64,000 nt of DNA from Neospora caninum Liverpool (GCF_000208865.1 NC_018390.1:847777-911776), one strand, 5' to 3'. Positions 11,901-23,286 are shown, counted from the stretch's first letter. Notes: generated by a model from the letters alone, not told the origin. Program-made: numbers and translations.

Positions 11901-14900
11901 CCGTGAAGAGGAATGGTAAGGCAGCAAGAAGGCGTGCGTGGCCGATTCGCAAATTCGGCGAGTCTGCCACGCACGCTCTATTCGCATGGACTCGACCCTC
12001 CAACCATGGCACTGCTACATGCCCTTTTCATCGCTTTCCTCCCGCGTCAAAAGAGAACAGCAGCAACCGCCCGAAAAGGGCGGCTGCATGTCTCCCTGCC
12101 GCGCTCCGGTCTTCCTTCAGTTACCGGATGTAACGGCTTTGGGACCGCGTTCGTCAGCGCATCCGCCTGGAAACGCCAGGAACGCCCACCGCACACCTGC
12201 ACTTGTGCTGCTCTGGTCTTGCAGCGCCGTCATGGGCGTCGGAGATCGAGTTGGAGTTCGAGCAGCGTGAGCGCCACAAAAAGCAAAGTAAGGAGCATAG
12301 GCACTGCCTTTTTCCTTTTTTTCGGGCAGGCTCCCGTGAAAGAAGAGGAGGTACCTGGATGGGGGGACGTAACGCCGAGTGGAGAATTTTGGACGAGCAT
12401 CGCGCCGAGCATGCCTCCGTAGACGATCCACGTCTCCAGGTTGCTCCTTCCCCGACACAGACATTTGCCGAGAGCAACAGCGGCGCATACACTGAGAGGA
12501 CATGCGCTTTTTTTTGTCGGTCTCGGGTGTCGTCGTGCGCTTCAGTCATGAATTCGGTCCTCAACGATTGCTGCTCCAGGGAGAAGTTCGCCCAGCAGGG
12601 AGCGACAGTTGCAGCCCGTAAGGCATAACCGCTTTATTCTTGCCGTTTCAATGCCGATTCACTATGCCCGGGAGTCGGAAGGTTAACAGGCAGCAGCATG
12701 AGAGACGCGTTGAGCGAGGGCCGCAGATCTTTGCACTTTTACGTCCACCCCAGTCCAACAACAGGAATAACCCAAGTGTTGATGTCTCTCAATGCTTCTT
12801 TTCAGACCAGCTTATCAAGGGATTGCGGTCGCGGGGCTTGGCCACAGACTGGGCGGAGGTGTTTGAGAACTTGACGGACAATCGCCTCAGCCACATAACG
12901 TGGATGCAGCAGGCAGTGAACATCGACGTCAGGAAAATGGGAGGTACGGACGGTCCCGAAGGCCGATTGCATTGAGTCTGATGAGCTGCGAAAAAAAAGC
13001 CGTTCGACAATTCAGCCGGTGACGCTCTGGTGAAGAATCGCTGGGTCTCTGCCTCCGAAATGCGTCCAGGGTCGAGAAGCGACAAGGCGCGCCTAGATGA
13101 AGGCTTTTGGGGGAGGACGACAGACTCATGCATGCGAATTCGGTGCTCTGTGCCTGTTCCTCTATCAGACAACGAACGGGGGATGATGCAAAGTTGCCAT
13201 GAAGAAAAATTCTGGAAGCTCGGCGCCACCGCATGCACAGGTGAGACCCTACGCAGCAATGCGATAGAAAGCCATGTTTGGGGTCATACCCTTCGCGTTC
13301 TGCACGCAGAGGGGTGAGTGGTGGAGCATAGCGACTGCAAAACGACCTCAAACGTGGCGAAGAACACTTCATAAAACGGCTTTGCGATCATTTCGTTCTC
13401 ACCTGCTTGTGAGTGTCGCCTTTGCGGGGGCTCTGGGCATTCCACGCAGTAGGACCAGGCACCAAATTCGTGCGCACTGCACTACTTTGCTGCCAAATGC
13501 CGACAAAACAACTAGTCCTGATAAACTACACGTCTGCTAAAACTGTGTAGAGGTACACAGGGCCGGTTCGAGTTCTACATCTTGTCAGTTTTCGCGACGT
13601 TTCTTCTCGGGGGGGTAGCCGGGGAAGGAGAGAAAACCGCTAGGATCAGCTAGCTAAAGACATTCAAGGCGTGCACCAGGAATTTCCATCGTAGATACTC
13701 CTCAACAAAAAGGGGATCAATTACAGAACCTCAGGGAGCGCCTCGCCCAATGCCCTCGTGGTCCCTTACTCGGATCTCAAGCGATGTCTTTCGCTGGTTG
13801 TGCTCTCGATAACAGTATTCCCTGTATATATATATATATATATATATATATTGCAGAGAACATAACCGCTGTAGAAATCTATCTATGCCGTAGGTACTTA
13901 CTTTCACCGCTTTTCGCTGTATGGAAGCGAGTGGGGAGCTGCCGCACACCGATCGTCCTACCGCGGTGTTTCCGGTGTTTTCTCTCTTTGCAGCACTGTT
14001 TCTTAAGCGCATGCGTTCACGCGGTTTTAGAATGACGCGGTATACTCCTGTCACCAAGGGCGAGCTGGAAGACTTGAAACAGACCTACGAGGAGTGGATG
14101 GACAAGGCGAGAAACGTTCTCCTTGTGGAGAGTAAGAAAAGACGGATGCCATCACTAAAGCGACGGTTGTCCTTTCCGTTTGCAGGCAGGCATTGACTAG
14201 CGTGGTGCTGGAATCGTGTGCGGAACTGTTATCCGACTATTGCTTGTTTGCAATGCAGAAAAGGCGGGGCACAGCATCATGAAGATCGACAGGTACGCGA
14301 ATGCGGAAGCGAAGATCTGGGTCCGCATTGCAGAGGCTCTCTACGCTCGTCCAAACTCGACCTGGCCGTCAGTTCGGCAGACGATCGTCAACAGCGGCGA
14401 TCGAGTCTACCTAACCGTCCTGGGAAGGAAGAAGGCGCACCGACTCTTCGGCGCTGTCCAAGGCAAGTGCCCACCAGGGACAGCCGGTCGCACTCTTCAG
14501 ATATGGACGCGAAGTTAGGGCAAAAACCTGTGCACGCAGCGGTCTGGCCTGGAGGGCCTACGCCGTCCATACACCCGACACCATCCCCGCTCGCAGGCGA
14601 CAGCTAGTAGTCCTCTGGCGGGGGCGCCAGCTTCCACCCAAAGTACATGTTGAACTGCGCACAAGTAATCTCGTCTTAAACGCCGGATCCAAGTTCTATT
14701 CTGCTCTCGTTAAAATAAGACTGTGAACCTTACCTTTTCTGCGTTGTGTTCAGGTCTTCACCGAGCGGTGTCCTACGTCAAAGAGAAACACTTCAACCAA
14801 TTTGGAGCCTTCTTGGTGACAGGTAAAGAGAAAACACGCACCTACGCTAACGTTTGCGGCTGTCTCAGCCAGAAGAGGCAGCATCTAAATCGGTTACTGC

Positions 14901-17900
14901 TTCGCGCAGTCGCGTGGTGACACCACCTGCAGCGCGCTGTGCCTAGGCATTTCTCTTCATCAAGTATCTCCATGTTCTTTGCTGTGCGGGGTGCCCGCAG
15001 ATGCTTTGGTGCGCCGCCTCAGAGAACAGAATATCTTTGACGCTGGCAACAGTGCGATTACCATCGGGAACATCAAACGAATTAGGACGTTCGCGGAGTG
15101 GAAACGGAAGGTTCTACTGCTCAAAGTCTCGACAGGTAAGGGCGATTTCTGCGTCACTGACGCTCAGTGAGTGCATTGCTTGCGGCAGGCGCTTGCCTCC
15201 CAGTGGGGTCAGAGACATCTCCAGCATTCTACAAAGGCGAAGCTGACCCAACCGATGGAGCCTCGGTTCGAAAAGCGCGTTTTTCGCATAGAGCTGTGTT
15301 CAAGGGCGTGTTTGGATTCGCTCCCTTTCGGAGGCACTCTTTATTTTTCCTTGCGGGGGCTTTCATCCCGAGGGAACTCGGAGGCTGCTTCACTCTGGGT
15401 TGGCGAAGCGCATTGGCCACCGCACTGTCTTTCGATCGTTTTCCTCTCGTCTCTGCTGTTTGGAGATGGACACATCTCGAGGCGGGCATTACGGATCAAG
15501 GACACCTTACGGAAGTACGGGCTGTCGATGCCTTCTGTTGTTGCGATCCTCAGAGATGATTCGCACGCCCATTCCGGTAGCTCTCGTCCAGTCCATGGGC
15601 CAACATAGGCATCTTGTCCGCCTGCTGAAATGGTTTTCCAAGAGCAAAAGCATGACGAACATTATTCGCACCTCCGTCCTTTCAATCGCGCGTTTGGCGC
15701 TTGGCCCAGCTCTCTCGCGGATTGTGAATCCGTGGAAGGCGACGAAGGCTGCAGACGCCCCTGATGGCGCAGCGGGTGGCGTATCGGCTGCACTTGTCAC
15801 CGGCTTGGTGATGTCGAGCATTTTTCTGGACAACTACTTTGGCGTGAAACTGCCAGTCATTTTGCTTCTGTTGCCGCCAATCATTTCCTTTGTCAAATCG
15901 TACTCGATGAAGAATCTGCTGGAGCAAATTATCGACAGCATCGAACTGCCGGAGCTCGCCACCAATATACTTGAACCCTTCTTTCCGCGGCTGGAACAGT
16001 TTCTGGTCAAGTGTATCCGCGACTACCTCACGGTCGACTTCCTGGATGGCGTCATCAGGCAGTATCTGAGCAGTCGTTTCAACCTCGATGCCCTCAAGTT
16101 GTCCTCGAAAATCAAGGACGTCGCCGAGTTCCTGGTCAAGTTCATCAGACGGCGCGGTCCAGTCGTCCTCACCACTCTGAAACGCTACTTCGTCAGTCCA
16201 ACGCTCCAAGACTACGTGCGAATCTTGAAAGACTTTGTCGTCACTGTTGTCACGACCGGCGCAGATGCGATCGCCAACCGCTTGCTGTATCGGCCTCGGA
16301 AGCTTCACCCGGCGCTTTTCCAGTACATTGTGCGCGGGCCCTCTTTGACGGATGCCGTCGGATTGAAGGATTTCTACGAGGTCGTGCTCGCGGTTTTCCG
16401 AGACCGCACCCTGGCAGCGATCAACCCGACGATCGCCATCCCGCCAGAAGTGACCGCGGCGCTGACGCCGCTGGAGAAGATCATTGCCTTTGGGATGTTC
16501 CCGCCGGCGCATGCGATGAATCCGTTGGGCTGTCCCTCGCTGACAGAGAAGGCGTGGCAGACCCAGACGAAAAAGTACAAACTGGACTTTTACCCCACAC
16601 CGCGCGTGGCGGTGACAGGCTTCGTGGGCGAGCTTCGTTTGACGGTCTTGCATGGCCAGCGCGAGGTTCCCCACCTGTTTCTAATCAAGGAAGTCAAGGG
16701 CATGACTCTGTCGAAATTGAAGAAGATGCGTGGGGTCCTGAAGCAGCAGGTGCTCGTTTTTGAGTTCAAGCGGCATAGACAGGTGCGAGACGTCGGGGAA
16801 ATTGTCGTGCGCCATCCTGTCAGCAAGATGCAGTGCACGCTCTCGGTTCGATTTGGGTCACTCTTCGCCGAGGCCGTTCAAACCGGCGCGCTCGTCGAGG
16901 AGTTGAACAAGACCATTCCCGGCATCATCCAACACCTGCAGAGCATTAGCTCCGAGGGACTCGAAGATATTTTGACGCATCTGGCGACGCACCTACCGGG
17001 CATCGAAAGCCCCGAAGCTCTGGTGGAGGAAACCCGCAAAATGATCGAGCGGAAACTGTTCACCCGCCTACTCCAGTACGAGTACCTCTCGGAACCGAAC
17101 TGGTTTGCTCTCGATTTTGGTCTCACGGTGACTCTGCCGCGCGAGGACGACGCCGCAGCCGCCGCAGGACCGACTTCTGTCGAACTCACTGTCTTGGTCG
17201 GAGAGCACGAAGTGGCCAAGAGCTACTTGGTCTCCGTGTTTGACCATCAGACACACATCACGCAGCTGGACCAGACCGTGAAAAAACGCTGCGGCGTCAA
17301 GCCGACGCTTCTGCAGCGGATCCAGGGTCACCTTGGATTGCGCCGCCGCACAGAATCGACCGTAAGGTGCATCAAGATCGTCGAGTTCAGCACCGACCAG
17401 TCCGGTAGGTTTCCGAGAAAATGCTGCTCTTGACGCCTCACAGAGGCCGATCTGTGTGCACGGAACCGTCGGGATCGTGGGGGACCTTCGCGGCCGTCGC
17501 TGGCGCGCTCACAGGGATTTCGAACTTTTTGACGCAGCGACGACCTCTCGCAAAGCGCTGCTGGGCTCCTGGCCTCGTCGGGGTTTTGTGCGCGGGTTCT
17601 GGAGAGAGCGCGCAGAGGTTGTTGCCCGAAAGCGTGTCTTTCTTTTGCGAAGCACCGGCGCCACATACATCGAGTTTGGTGCTCGAGTGCGTGAGTGTCT
17701 CACTGCCTACAGGCCGCACGTGGTTGTCTCTGAGCTGGAAGAGCGACAATGGCTACGTCAGCCAGCGGTTTATGGTTACGCCGACAAACAACCCAGACAT
17801 GACCAAAATCGTCGAGCAACCCGCTGAGGTCCGTCCAGTCGCCAAGCAGGCTTGGCCTCCCGACCTTTCCATGTGGACGGGGAGTTCCCGGGTCTCTCGG

Positions 17901-20900
17901 GCGCGCTAGCAAAAGATAGACACGAAAGCGAGAGTCCCAAAGACACTTGCGAAAGTGGAGGTCCTCGCGCGACCGACCCTGGCACGTTGACGCGTCGCAG
18001 AGCGCTTTTCAAACGGCCAGTGTCGACATGTCCCTGCGTCTCCGATGAGAGTTGCGCTCGTGGCAGCCTTCCCTTACGATTCTGTGGCGGTGCTTGTGTG
18101 GTCCGTTCCGCAGCGTCCGTTGTCGGACGAGAACCTCGAGGACCTCAGAACCCGCATCGCTGCAGCGAGCGCTCATGGCGGCAACAGCTACGATCTCATC
18201 CACTGGGCGGCGTTCACGGTGCTCTTCAAGAATTCACTCATCAATGCATCCTATCGGCGCCAGCGACGCGAGTTCCGCCGGGTGATGTCGGCGACGAGCG
18301 ACTCGGGCAAGAAGGTGTTCCGGGAGCGCGACTACTTGGACAGTGAAATCTTCGGGAAGCCCCAGGCGTCGCTCAATCCTGCGTGGATGATTAGCCTTGA
18401 TGCACTGCTGCGGCAGCCAAAATATCAACCGCTCGTCGAGATGCTGGGGGACAAGTTGCACGTTTACAAGGAAGCGCTGGCTCTCGCGCTCTCCAATATT
18501 TCGACGGCAAAGAGCGAAACTCTGACTTCAGGCGCCGAACTGGTTACAGCGGAACGCCTCTCCCAGCTCTGCCCGCAAGGCCTGCAGGAGACGGCGGAGT
18601 CGCGCGACATCTGTGAACAGAATAACGGGATGTGGGGTTCCCTCTGGATCACCGATCGCGGGTCTCCACTTCTCCGGTTCATTGGCAAGAAAAAGATGAA
18701 AACGCCGGCTCTGTTCAAGTACTGGCTCGCCGGTGGCGCAGAGACGGCGGCCAAGTATGCGGTGGGTGACTTGGACGAAGTCGAACAGTTCCAGCACAGT
18801 CGGCACGACGATATAACCGTGAAGATTGTCGCTCTAACAGTCGTCAGCCAGCAGCTCCTTCTGCAGCTCTACGACAACTACCTCGAGGCGGAAGCGACCG
18901 GCCGAGTCAAAGACACTGACGAAAAGTACCAGGTTCTGAAATACGCGCACATCAGTCTCCTGCGCCTCCTGCGGACGTACGCGTCCGTGTCGGGCGAACA
19001 GAATGCGTCGGTGCCTGAAGTGCTCCGCAACGCCGCCCAAGCTGTCCTCAACACCGTTGAGCCGGCTGCAGTGCTGACGGCGGAGGAAAAGTACACGTGG
19101 ACCAGCATGCTCGAGGCCCACTCTGAACAGGTCTACAGAGACATGGAGATCTCCTTTGGCCTTCGCGAACTTTCCTTCACGCTCAAGACGCCGGCAGCAG
19201 GTGTTGCTGACGGCGGCCGACCGCGCTACATGGTCTACCTGATGACCATGTTGCACCAGAACCCGTATGTGGACGGGACCGGATATCAGTCTTCGCTCCA
19301 GGATCCGGCAATTCGCCAGGGGTGCTCAGCTTCTCCGGTGAACTGTCCAAGCCCTGAGGTGTTGTGGAATCACGTCTACACGTCCCTCCTGGTCATGGTT
19401 CAGCTGGCGCCTTACCCGGATATGCTCGAACATCTTCTCTCTGCCCGGAATCTGGATTTCTCCGGACGCGACGACCCTCTGGTAAGTGCCGTGGCAGGAG
19501 GCTGGCGTCTTGGTTAGGGTGGCAGTGCGGCCTCTCGAGGGCCGAGCTGTTCGTTGGCGAGATACATACGCGAAAGCGCACCCTCGACTTTGGCGTCTCT
19601 ACCATCGACTCCGCCGGTCGTGCGTCTGTTGGCTGCCTTCAGGAACCTCTGAACTTTGATGAAGCCATGTCCCTGTTCCAGTACGGTGTGAGTATCATTG
19701 CAAAGTGGAAGGTCACCCCGGAAGTGGAGGACTACTTCTCAGGCAAGGTGGACCTGCAGTGGATCAGGCGCATGTTGTCGCTTTTCGACGATGACGAGAC
19801 GCTCCGTGTCCTGATCGTGTACACTCCGCCGCTTCACTTGAGAACGACGGTCTTGCAGAACCCTCGAGTGGTTCTTCAGAAAGCTACCTGGAACGCCCTG
19901 GTTGCACTCTGGGGGTTCCGCGGAGCCTTCGGCCGCTTCGTGGTACGCGCCGCCCCACCAGTGCCGCTGCCGCCAGCACGCGACACATTTCGAAGTGTCT
20001 GCCTCCTGTCGTGTGACTACCTGCTCGAAAAAAACCCGGAAGGCGGGAAAAAAGTGACCGCGCCTGTATCTGCATCTATGACCTGTCGTAGACTCTCAAT
20101 ACAGCGCGCTCACATGATTCTGCCATTAACAGAGCCGCGTCCCATTTAGTCGGCTTGACACGGCTTCGCCACTTCCCCGCTTTCTTTCCGAAGTTTTGTC
20201 TCGCGCCACTGACAGCAGGGGCGATCGCGACAGGTGGAGGGTGCGCCTTCACGGACGCGCGCAGCTCGTAGACTAGGCACCCACGTCTCTCTTTCGCCCT
20301 ACGGTTCGGTCTGCGTCTTCGTCGCCACGCGTCGGAGAGGTGCTGGGGCGGAATGTGACTGTATCGTCCCTTCTTTTGTTTATATATATATATATATATA
20401 AAGGGGTTCAAGCACGAGTTTTTATACCTACTATAAACTAATATTTCGATTTTAGCACTATAATAAGTCGATCCTTTAGGGACGATCTTTGGTGAGAGCA
20501 CGGAGATTCGGGTACGTTCCGAGGAGGATCCAAGGTTCTCCCCCGCGCGCGGGTCTTGGAAGCGAAGGGGATCTGTGAGACTTGCGTGCTGTTTGTGCGC
20601 TGTCTTCTCTCTGCAGCTGGAGGTTCGCAACGGCTGGAAGAAACAAGTGGAGTACGGTGTGCCCTACGGCTTGGCAACATCGGATATGGATTCACTGCGA
20701 ATGCCTCTCCCGGTGCGAGAGTTCCTCGAGACCGAACTTCGCGAACTGATGGCTGACGAAGCGAATCCGGGAATGCCGGTCTTGGTTCTGGAGAGTCCTG
20801 GCATGAAAGTGATTGACAATGCGCTCCTGGATCTTGTTCCAGTTTTCCGCCGGGCGGGACAGCTACCCGTGTCCCATCCCTTATTTCTGCAGTTGATGCG

Positions 20901-23286
20901 GAACGTCCGAAGTTATCTGCACACGATGCGCGCCGCACATGGTGCAAAGTTCGCGAAGGAAAAGCTGCTGGACGCTACGGTCCGTACCCGCTTTCTCTCC
21001 ATCATTCGTGAGGCAGCACTGAAAGCTGCCTTCATGGAGCAGCTGCAGATAGATCTTCCCCAAAAGATCTTGTGGAGTCGGAATCAGTTTTTCCACATCA
21101 ACAACATGGCCAAAATAAGCGAGGACTTCTCCGTCAACGGCGTGATGCCGTCGGACTACAAAGAGAGGCTGGAGGAACTTTTCCCCATCGTTTGCGACAC
21201 CATCTCAGCTTCTTCGACGGACGCGGCACTCAGCATTCTTGGAGTCGACATTGCGCCGATCGTGGAGTTCAGAGAGAAAGTCATCCACACTCGCCAGTTG
21301 CTGCGAGATGTCGGGGCCGAAGTGCCGGTACACCTGCAGCACCACCCGATCGAAAAGTTCATCTTGGTGGCCCGGTGTGAACCCATCCGGAACCTTCCGC
21401 GGAAACATGGGAAGGTTGAGAAGGCCTGCACAGACCTGGAAAACACCCGTGAGAAGGTGCTGAGCAACGTTAGCTTCACGGCGGCCTTCAGGCGGCAAGT
21501 CGCGGAAGTCGAGGCCAGTTTGGCGGAGCGGGTGAACTGCGGAGTCGATACGGAAGATGGGCAGATCCTCCAAAAGTTCTTTGTCCAGCTGATGGAAGAC
21601 GCGACAAAGAACGCGGGCATCATCGAATACTGGGACAGATTCATGGCCCTGAGAGAAACGTCCTTCGATACGCCGGCGTTCGAACCTCTCACTGAAGCGA
21701 TCATCGCGTCCGTGCTGCACAAGCTCGCCTTGCATGCGCGCTCGGGGACATTGGACGCCGACCTCGAAAACTCGGTCTATCCCACCGTCTGCAAGTTCAT
21801 GTCCTACGTGCGGCGAGCCCGAGGCGGGAAGCCGATAGCGGACTTCTGTCGGACCTTCCCGGCTGGCCGGCCTTTGCTGTCTCGCTTCTTCCAGCAAAGC
21901 AAGGAAAATCAGATCATGCGCCTGGAGTTGAACAGCTTCGCATTTACGCGAGGACCGAACGCGATGTGGATGGACGACTTCAGCGAGCTCGCCCACACAA
22001 GTGAAACGCTGTACCCTCCCCGAAACTCCGCAGTAATTAGTTTCTTCCGCATGGTTCGCGCAGCCAGCTCGACGCCTCAGTCGGCTGAGGCAGACGCACT
22101 CTCCGTTCGACGGCCCTCGGCTTTTGTCAGAAGCCTGTCCGAAGTGGCCGACCTTGTGCTGGACAAGCTCCGAAAGAAACGGAACACGATGAACAAGTGG
22201 AGCCGACGGCTGGTAACTTCGATCTTGCGGGTCGTCGACGCCGCTATTTTGCTCGCCATTCAGGCCGTTCAGCGCTTCGCGGCGACTTCGCGGCGACAGA
22301 TCGCCATGGCGCGCGAGGAGATCAAGGTGCAACGTGGCCTCGAGCGGCGCGTGAGCATCTCTTCCCGACAGGACGGGGTTCGAGGCCGACAGGAGGGAAG
22401 CGTCGCCGCACCGCCGGCTGCCCCACTCCCCGAGGATGAGCGACGACCTAGCGCAGTGGCCATGGTTCAGGTGGGAGTCACGTCCGTCACGTCGATGCTC
22501 TACAAAAGAATCGCGCTTGAGCTCCTCAAGGTTCACCGCTACATTCCCGGATGGGTCGCTTCGGCGCTGGGAACGAGCACCAAAGACCTCGCGTTCCTGC
22601 TGCGCACCAAAGCGACGGTTCCGGGTTCGGTGAAAGATATCGCGATGTCCACGTGCGTCAACATTTTCGACAACATCGTGCTGCCGACGCTGACGAAGCC
22701 GAACGTCCTGGCCCCCGAGACCATGATTCGGAATGTGCTTGCCCAGCTGACCAGTGCCATTCACTACACGGTCATGCCGAACCTCGGAGCCGTGGAGGAG
22801 AAATTCAGGAGAGCCCGGTCGCAAGACGGTATGCTTCCCCTCTCGGCGTTCCTTCACGGGATCGTGCTGTCGGCCGTCACTCAGCTCGAGAGCCTCATGC
22901 AGAACAACAAGTGGCAAACGGAAATGGTGCGCCTCGTGCAGGAGCACATTCGAACGTTGAACAGCGCCGTCATCGGACTGGTCAAGAGATTTCGTCTGGC
23001 CGATGCCTTGTGCGGAATCACAGATCCCCTCCTCGACGCTGTAGCAGATGTCGTGGAGAGGAACGCCAGGACCCTGGCTCACTTGTTGACGGACCTCATG
23101 CAGGCCGACACGTTCGGCTTGCTCATCAATTTTGTTCAGGCACAGCTGTTCAAGGAGCTGAGGCTCGCCGCAGACTCCGGGGAGGTGCACGGTCTTCTGC
23201 AGATTCTGTCATCTACGGGTTTTCTGAACTTGTTGGCCGACGGAGCGAAAGGTCTCTACTACGTGTATAATAAGGAACAGTTGTAA
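1..23286 (+). CDS. Giant multi-exon protein of unknown family, 5' end outside window
   Basis: I do not recognise this family. The reading frame is already open at base 3, so the gene begins upstream. I built about 30 exons by joining open frames at splice consensus sites with matching phase. Best model: 1-927, 2011-2985, 3216-3278, 3509-3727, 4097-4417, 4809-5081, 5380-5478, 5874-6644, 6891-7430, 7801-7896, 8083-8607, 8939-9259, 9647-9679, 10066-10293, 10635-10808, 11207-11437, 11706-11915, 12225-12287, 12546-12617, 12806-12943, 13169-13240, 13994-14131, 14259-14462, 14754-14822, 15001-15135, 15554-17404, 17713-17828, 18021-19481, 19643-19942, 20617-23286. That gives over 4,400 residues, largely amphipathic helix with scattered cysteine pairs and one strongly hydrophobic region. 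Least certain are the ends at 4417 and 6644 and the starts at 8083, 11207 and 18021. It could still be two adjacent genes, but continuous phase argues for one. Confidence 0.7.
3216..15135 (+). CDS. Giant gene, run of 23 small phase-1 exons
   Basis: Twenty-three exons of 33 to 771 bases lie between introns of roughly 140 to 750 bases. In the model every one begins and ends in phase 1, so each exon length is a multiple of three. Cysteine-bearing stretches (SCLVQPILNCDAGDQIC near 4215, AECDAGGCRV near 11265, a CTVTQRGC segment near 10720) suggest a protein that passes through an oxidising compartment; that is inference. The exon ending at 4417 uses a textbook gtgagt donor, but the frame stays open and coding-like to 4656, so the true end may be later. 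No exon is obviously a copy of another by eye. Confidence 0.6.
13824..13851. repeat. (TA)n microsatellite in an intron of the giant gene
   Basis: About 13 TA dinucleotides lie in the intron between exons 13169-13240 and 13994-14131. Such tracts recur in introns and spacers across this window. Confidence 0.9.
14463..14464 (+). other. Probable GC splice donor of a GC-AG intron
   Basis: The exon 14259-14462 is followed by gcaagt rather than gtaagt. The frame and phase 1 agree with the next exon, which starts at 14754 after ttgtgttcag. Apart from the second base, the site matches the donor consensus, as is usual for the minor GC-AG class. I found no GT donor with the right phase before the in-frame stop at 14516-14518. 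Confidence 0.5.
15554..17404 (+). CDS. Giant gene, large exon with a hydrophobic membrane-like region
   Basis: A 1,851-base exon is entered after a cctcag acceptor and left at TCCG|gtaggt, phase 1 on both sides. Near its start, about 15775-15895, are two close hydrophobic stretches, ALVTGLVMSSIFL and LPVILLLLPPIISFV, separated by a short polar loop. They could be transmembrane helices or a re-entrant hairpin. Helices rich in isoleucine, leucine and valine follow (ELATNILEPFFPRLEQFL), then a more strand-like half containing YKLDFYPTPRVAVTGFVGEL and an alanine run after LPREDD. I see no catalytic motif. The mix of hydrophobic helices and long amphipathic segments would suit a secretory or membrane-associated protein; the function is unknown. 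Confidence 0.7.
17713..19942 (+). CDS. Giant gene, three exons where intron phase changes from 1 to 0
   Basis: Exon 17713-17828 enters in phase 1 and appears to leave in phase 0 at GAG|gtccgt. The next exon is about 18021-19481 and the third 19643-19942, which ends at GTG|gtacgc. The middle exon encodes helical sequence with paired cysteines (LCPQGLQETAESRDICEQN and QGCSASPVNC). It also has a KYWLAGG segment resembling the RFWLAGN segment encoded near 7197, the only hint of internal repetition I found. The 18021 start is inferred from phase; an alternative acceptor lies at 18000. The downstream intron (19943-20616) carries a (TA)n tract. Confidence 0.6.
20380..20402. repeat. (TA)10 microsatellite in the penultimate intron region of the giant gene
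   Basis: Ten TA units are followed by an AT-rich stretch to about 20472, inside intron 19943-20616. The AT-rich tail contrasts with the surrounding coding DNA and may have a different origin. Confidence 0.9.
20617..23286 (+). CDS. Giant gene, terminal exon
   Basis: This is the longest exon (2,670 bases), entered in phase 0 after a tctctctgcag acceptor and ending in TAA at 23284-23286. It encodes about 889 residues of mostly helical sequence. A basic, serine- and arginine-rich stretch lies around 22070-22440 and includes RRLVTSILRVVDAAILLAI and RRQIAMAREEIKVQRG. The C-terminus is leucine-rich (VHGLLQILSSTGFLNLL) and lacks a KDEL-like or prenylation signal. Strong third-position bias also opens a 661-codon frame on the opposite strand, which I treat as a shadow. 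No domain family was recognised. Confidence 0.8.
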   Translation: MEVRNGWKKQVEYGVPYGLATSDMDSLRMPLPVREFLETELRELMADEANPGMPVLVLESPGMKVIDNALLDLVPVFRRAGQLPVSHPLFLQLMRNVRSYLHTMRAAHGAKFAKEKLLDATVRTRFLSIIREAALKAAFMEQLQIDLPQKILWSRNQFFHINNMAKISEDFSVNGVMPSDYKERLEELFPIVCDTISASSTDAALSILGVDIAPIVEFREKVIHTRQLLRDVGAEVPVHLQHHPIEKFILVARCEPIRNLPRKHGKVEKACTDLENTREKVLSNVSFTAAFRRQVAEVEASLAERVNCGVDTEDGQILQKFFVQLMEDATKNAGIIEYWDRFMALRETSFDTPAFEPLTEAIIASVLHKLALHARSGTLDADLENSVYPTVCKFMSYVRRARGGKPIADFCRTFPAGRPLLSRFFQQSKENQIMRLELNSFAFTRGPNAMWMDDFSELAHTSETLYPPRNSAVISFFRMVRAASSTPQSAEADALSVRRPSAFVRSLSEVADLVLDKLRKKRNTMNKWSRRLVTSILRVVDAAILLAIQAVQRFAATSRRQIAMAREEIKVQRGLERRVSISSRQDGVRGRQEGSVAAPPAAPLPEDERRPSAVAMVQVGVTSVTSMLYKRIALELLKVHRYIPGWVASALGTSTKDLAFLLRTKATVPGSVKDIAMSTCVNIFDNIVLPTLTKPNVLAPETMIRNVLAQLTSAIHYTVMPNLGAVEEKFRRARSQDGMLPLSAFLHGIVLSAVTQLESLMQNNKWQTEMVRLVQEHIRTLNSAVIGLVKRFRLADALCGITDPLLDAVADVVERNARTLAHLLTDLMQADTFGLLINFVQAQLFKELRLAADSGEVHGLLQILSSTGFLNLLADGAKGLYYVYNKEQL

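Noticed and set aside
13555..13585. tRNA-like T-loop GGTTCGAGTTC
   Set aside because: The T-stem does not pair and no acceptor or anticodon arm can be found around it.
15682..16674. 330-codon minus-strand frame opposite the large exon
   Set aside because: Shadow of the plus-strand exon; the residues are arginine/glutamine/aspartate-rich, as expected of an antisense frame.
21205..23190. 661-codon minus-strand frame opposite the terminal exon of the giant gene
   Set aside because: It mirrors the third-position bias of the plus-strand exon, lacks domains and has no splice partners.
1..23286. Assignment of the giant gene to rhoptry neck protein RON3 because of its central hydrophobic segments
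   Set aside because: The predicted product is about twice as long as RON3 as I recall it, has far more exons, and I can see no specific motif; the resemblance is only general.
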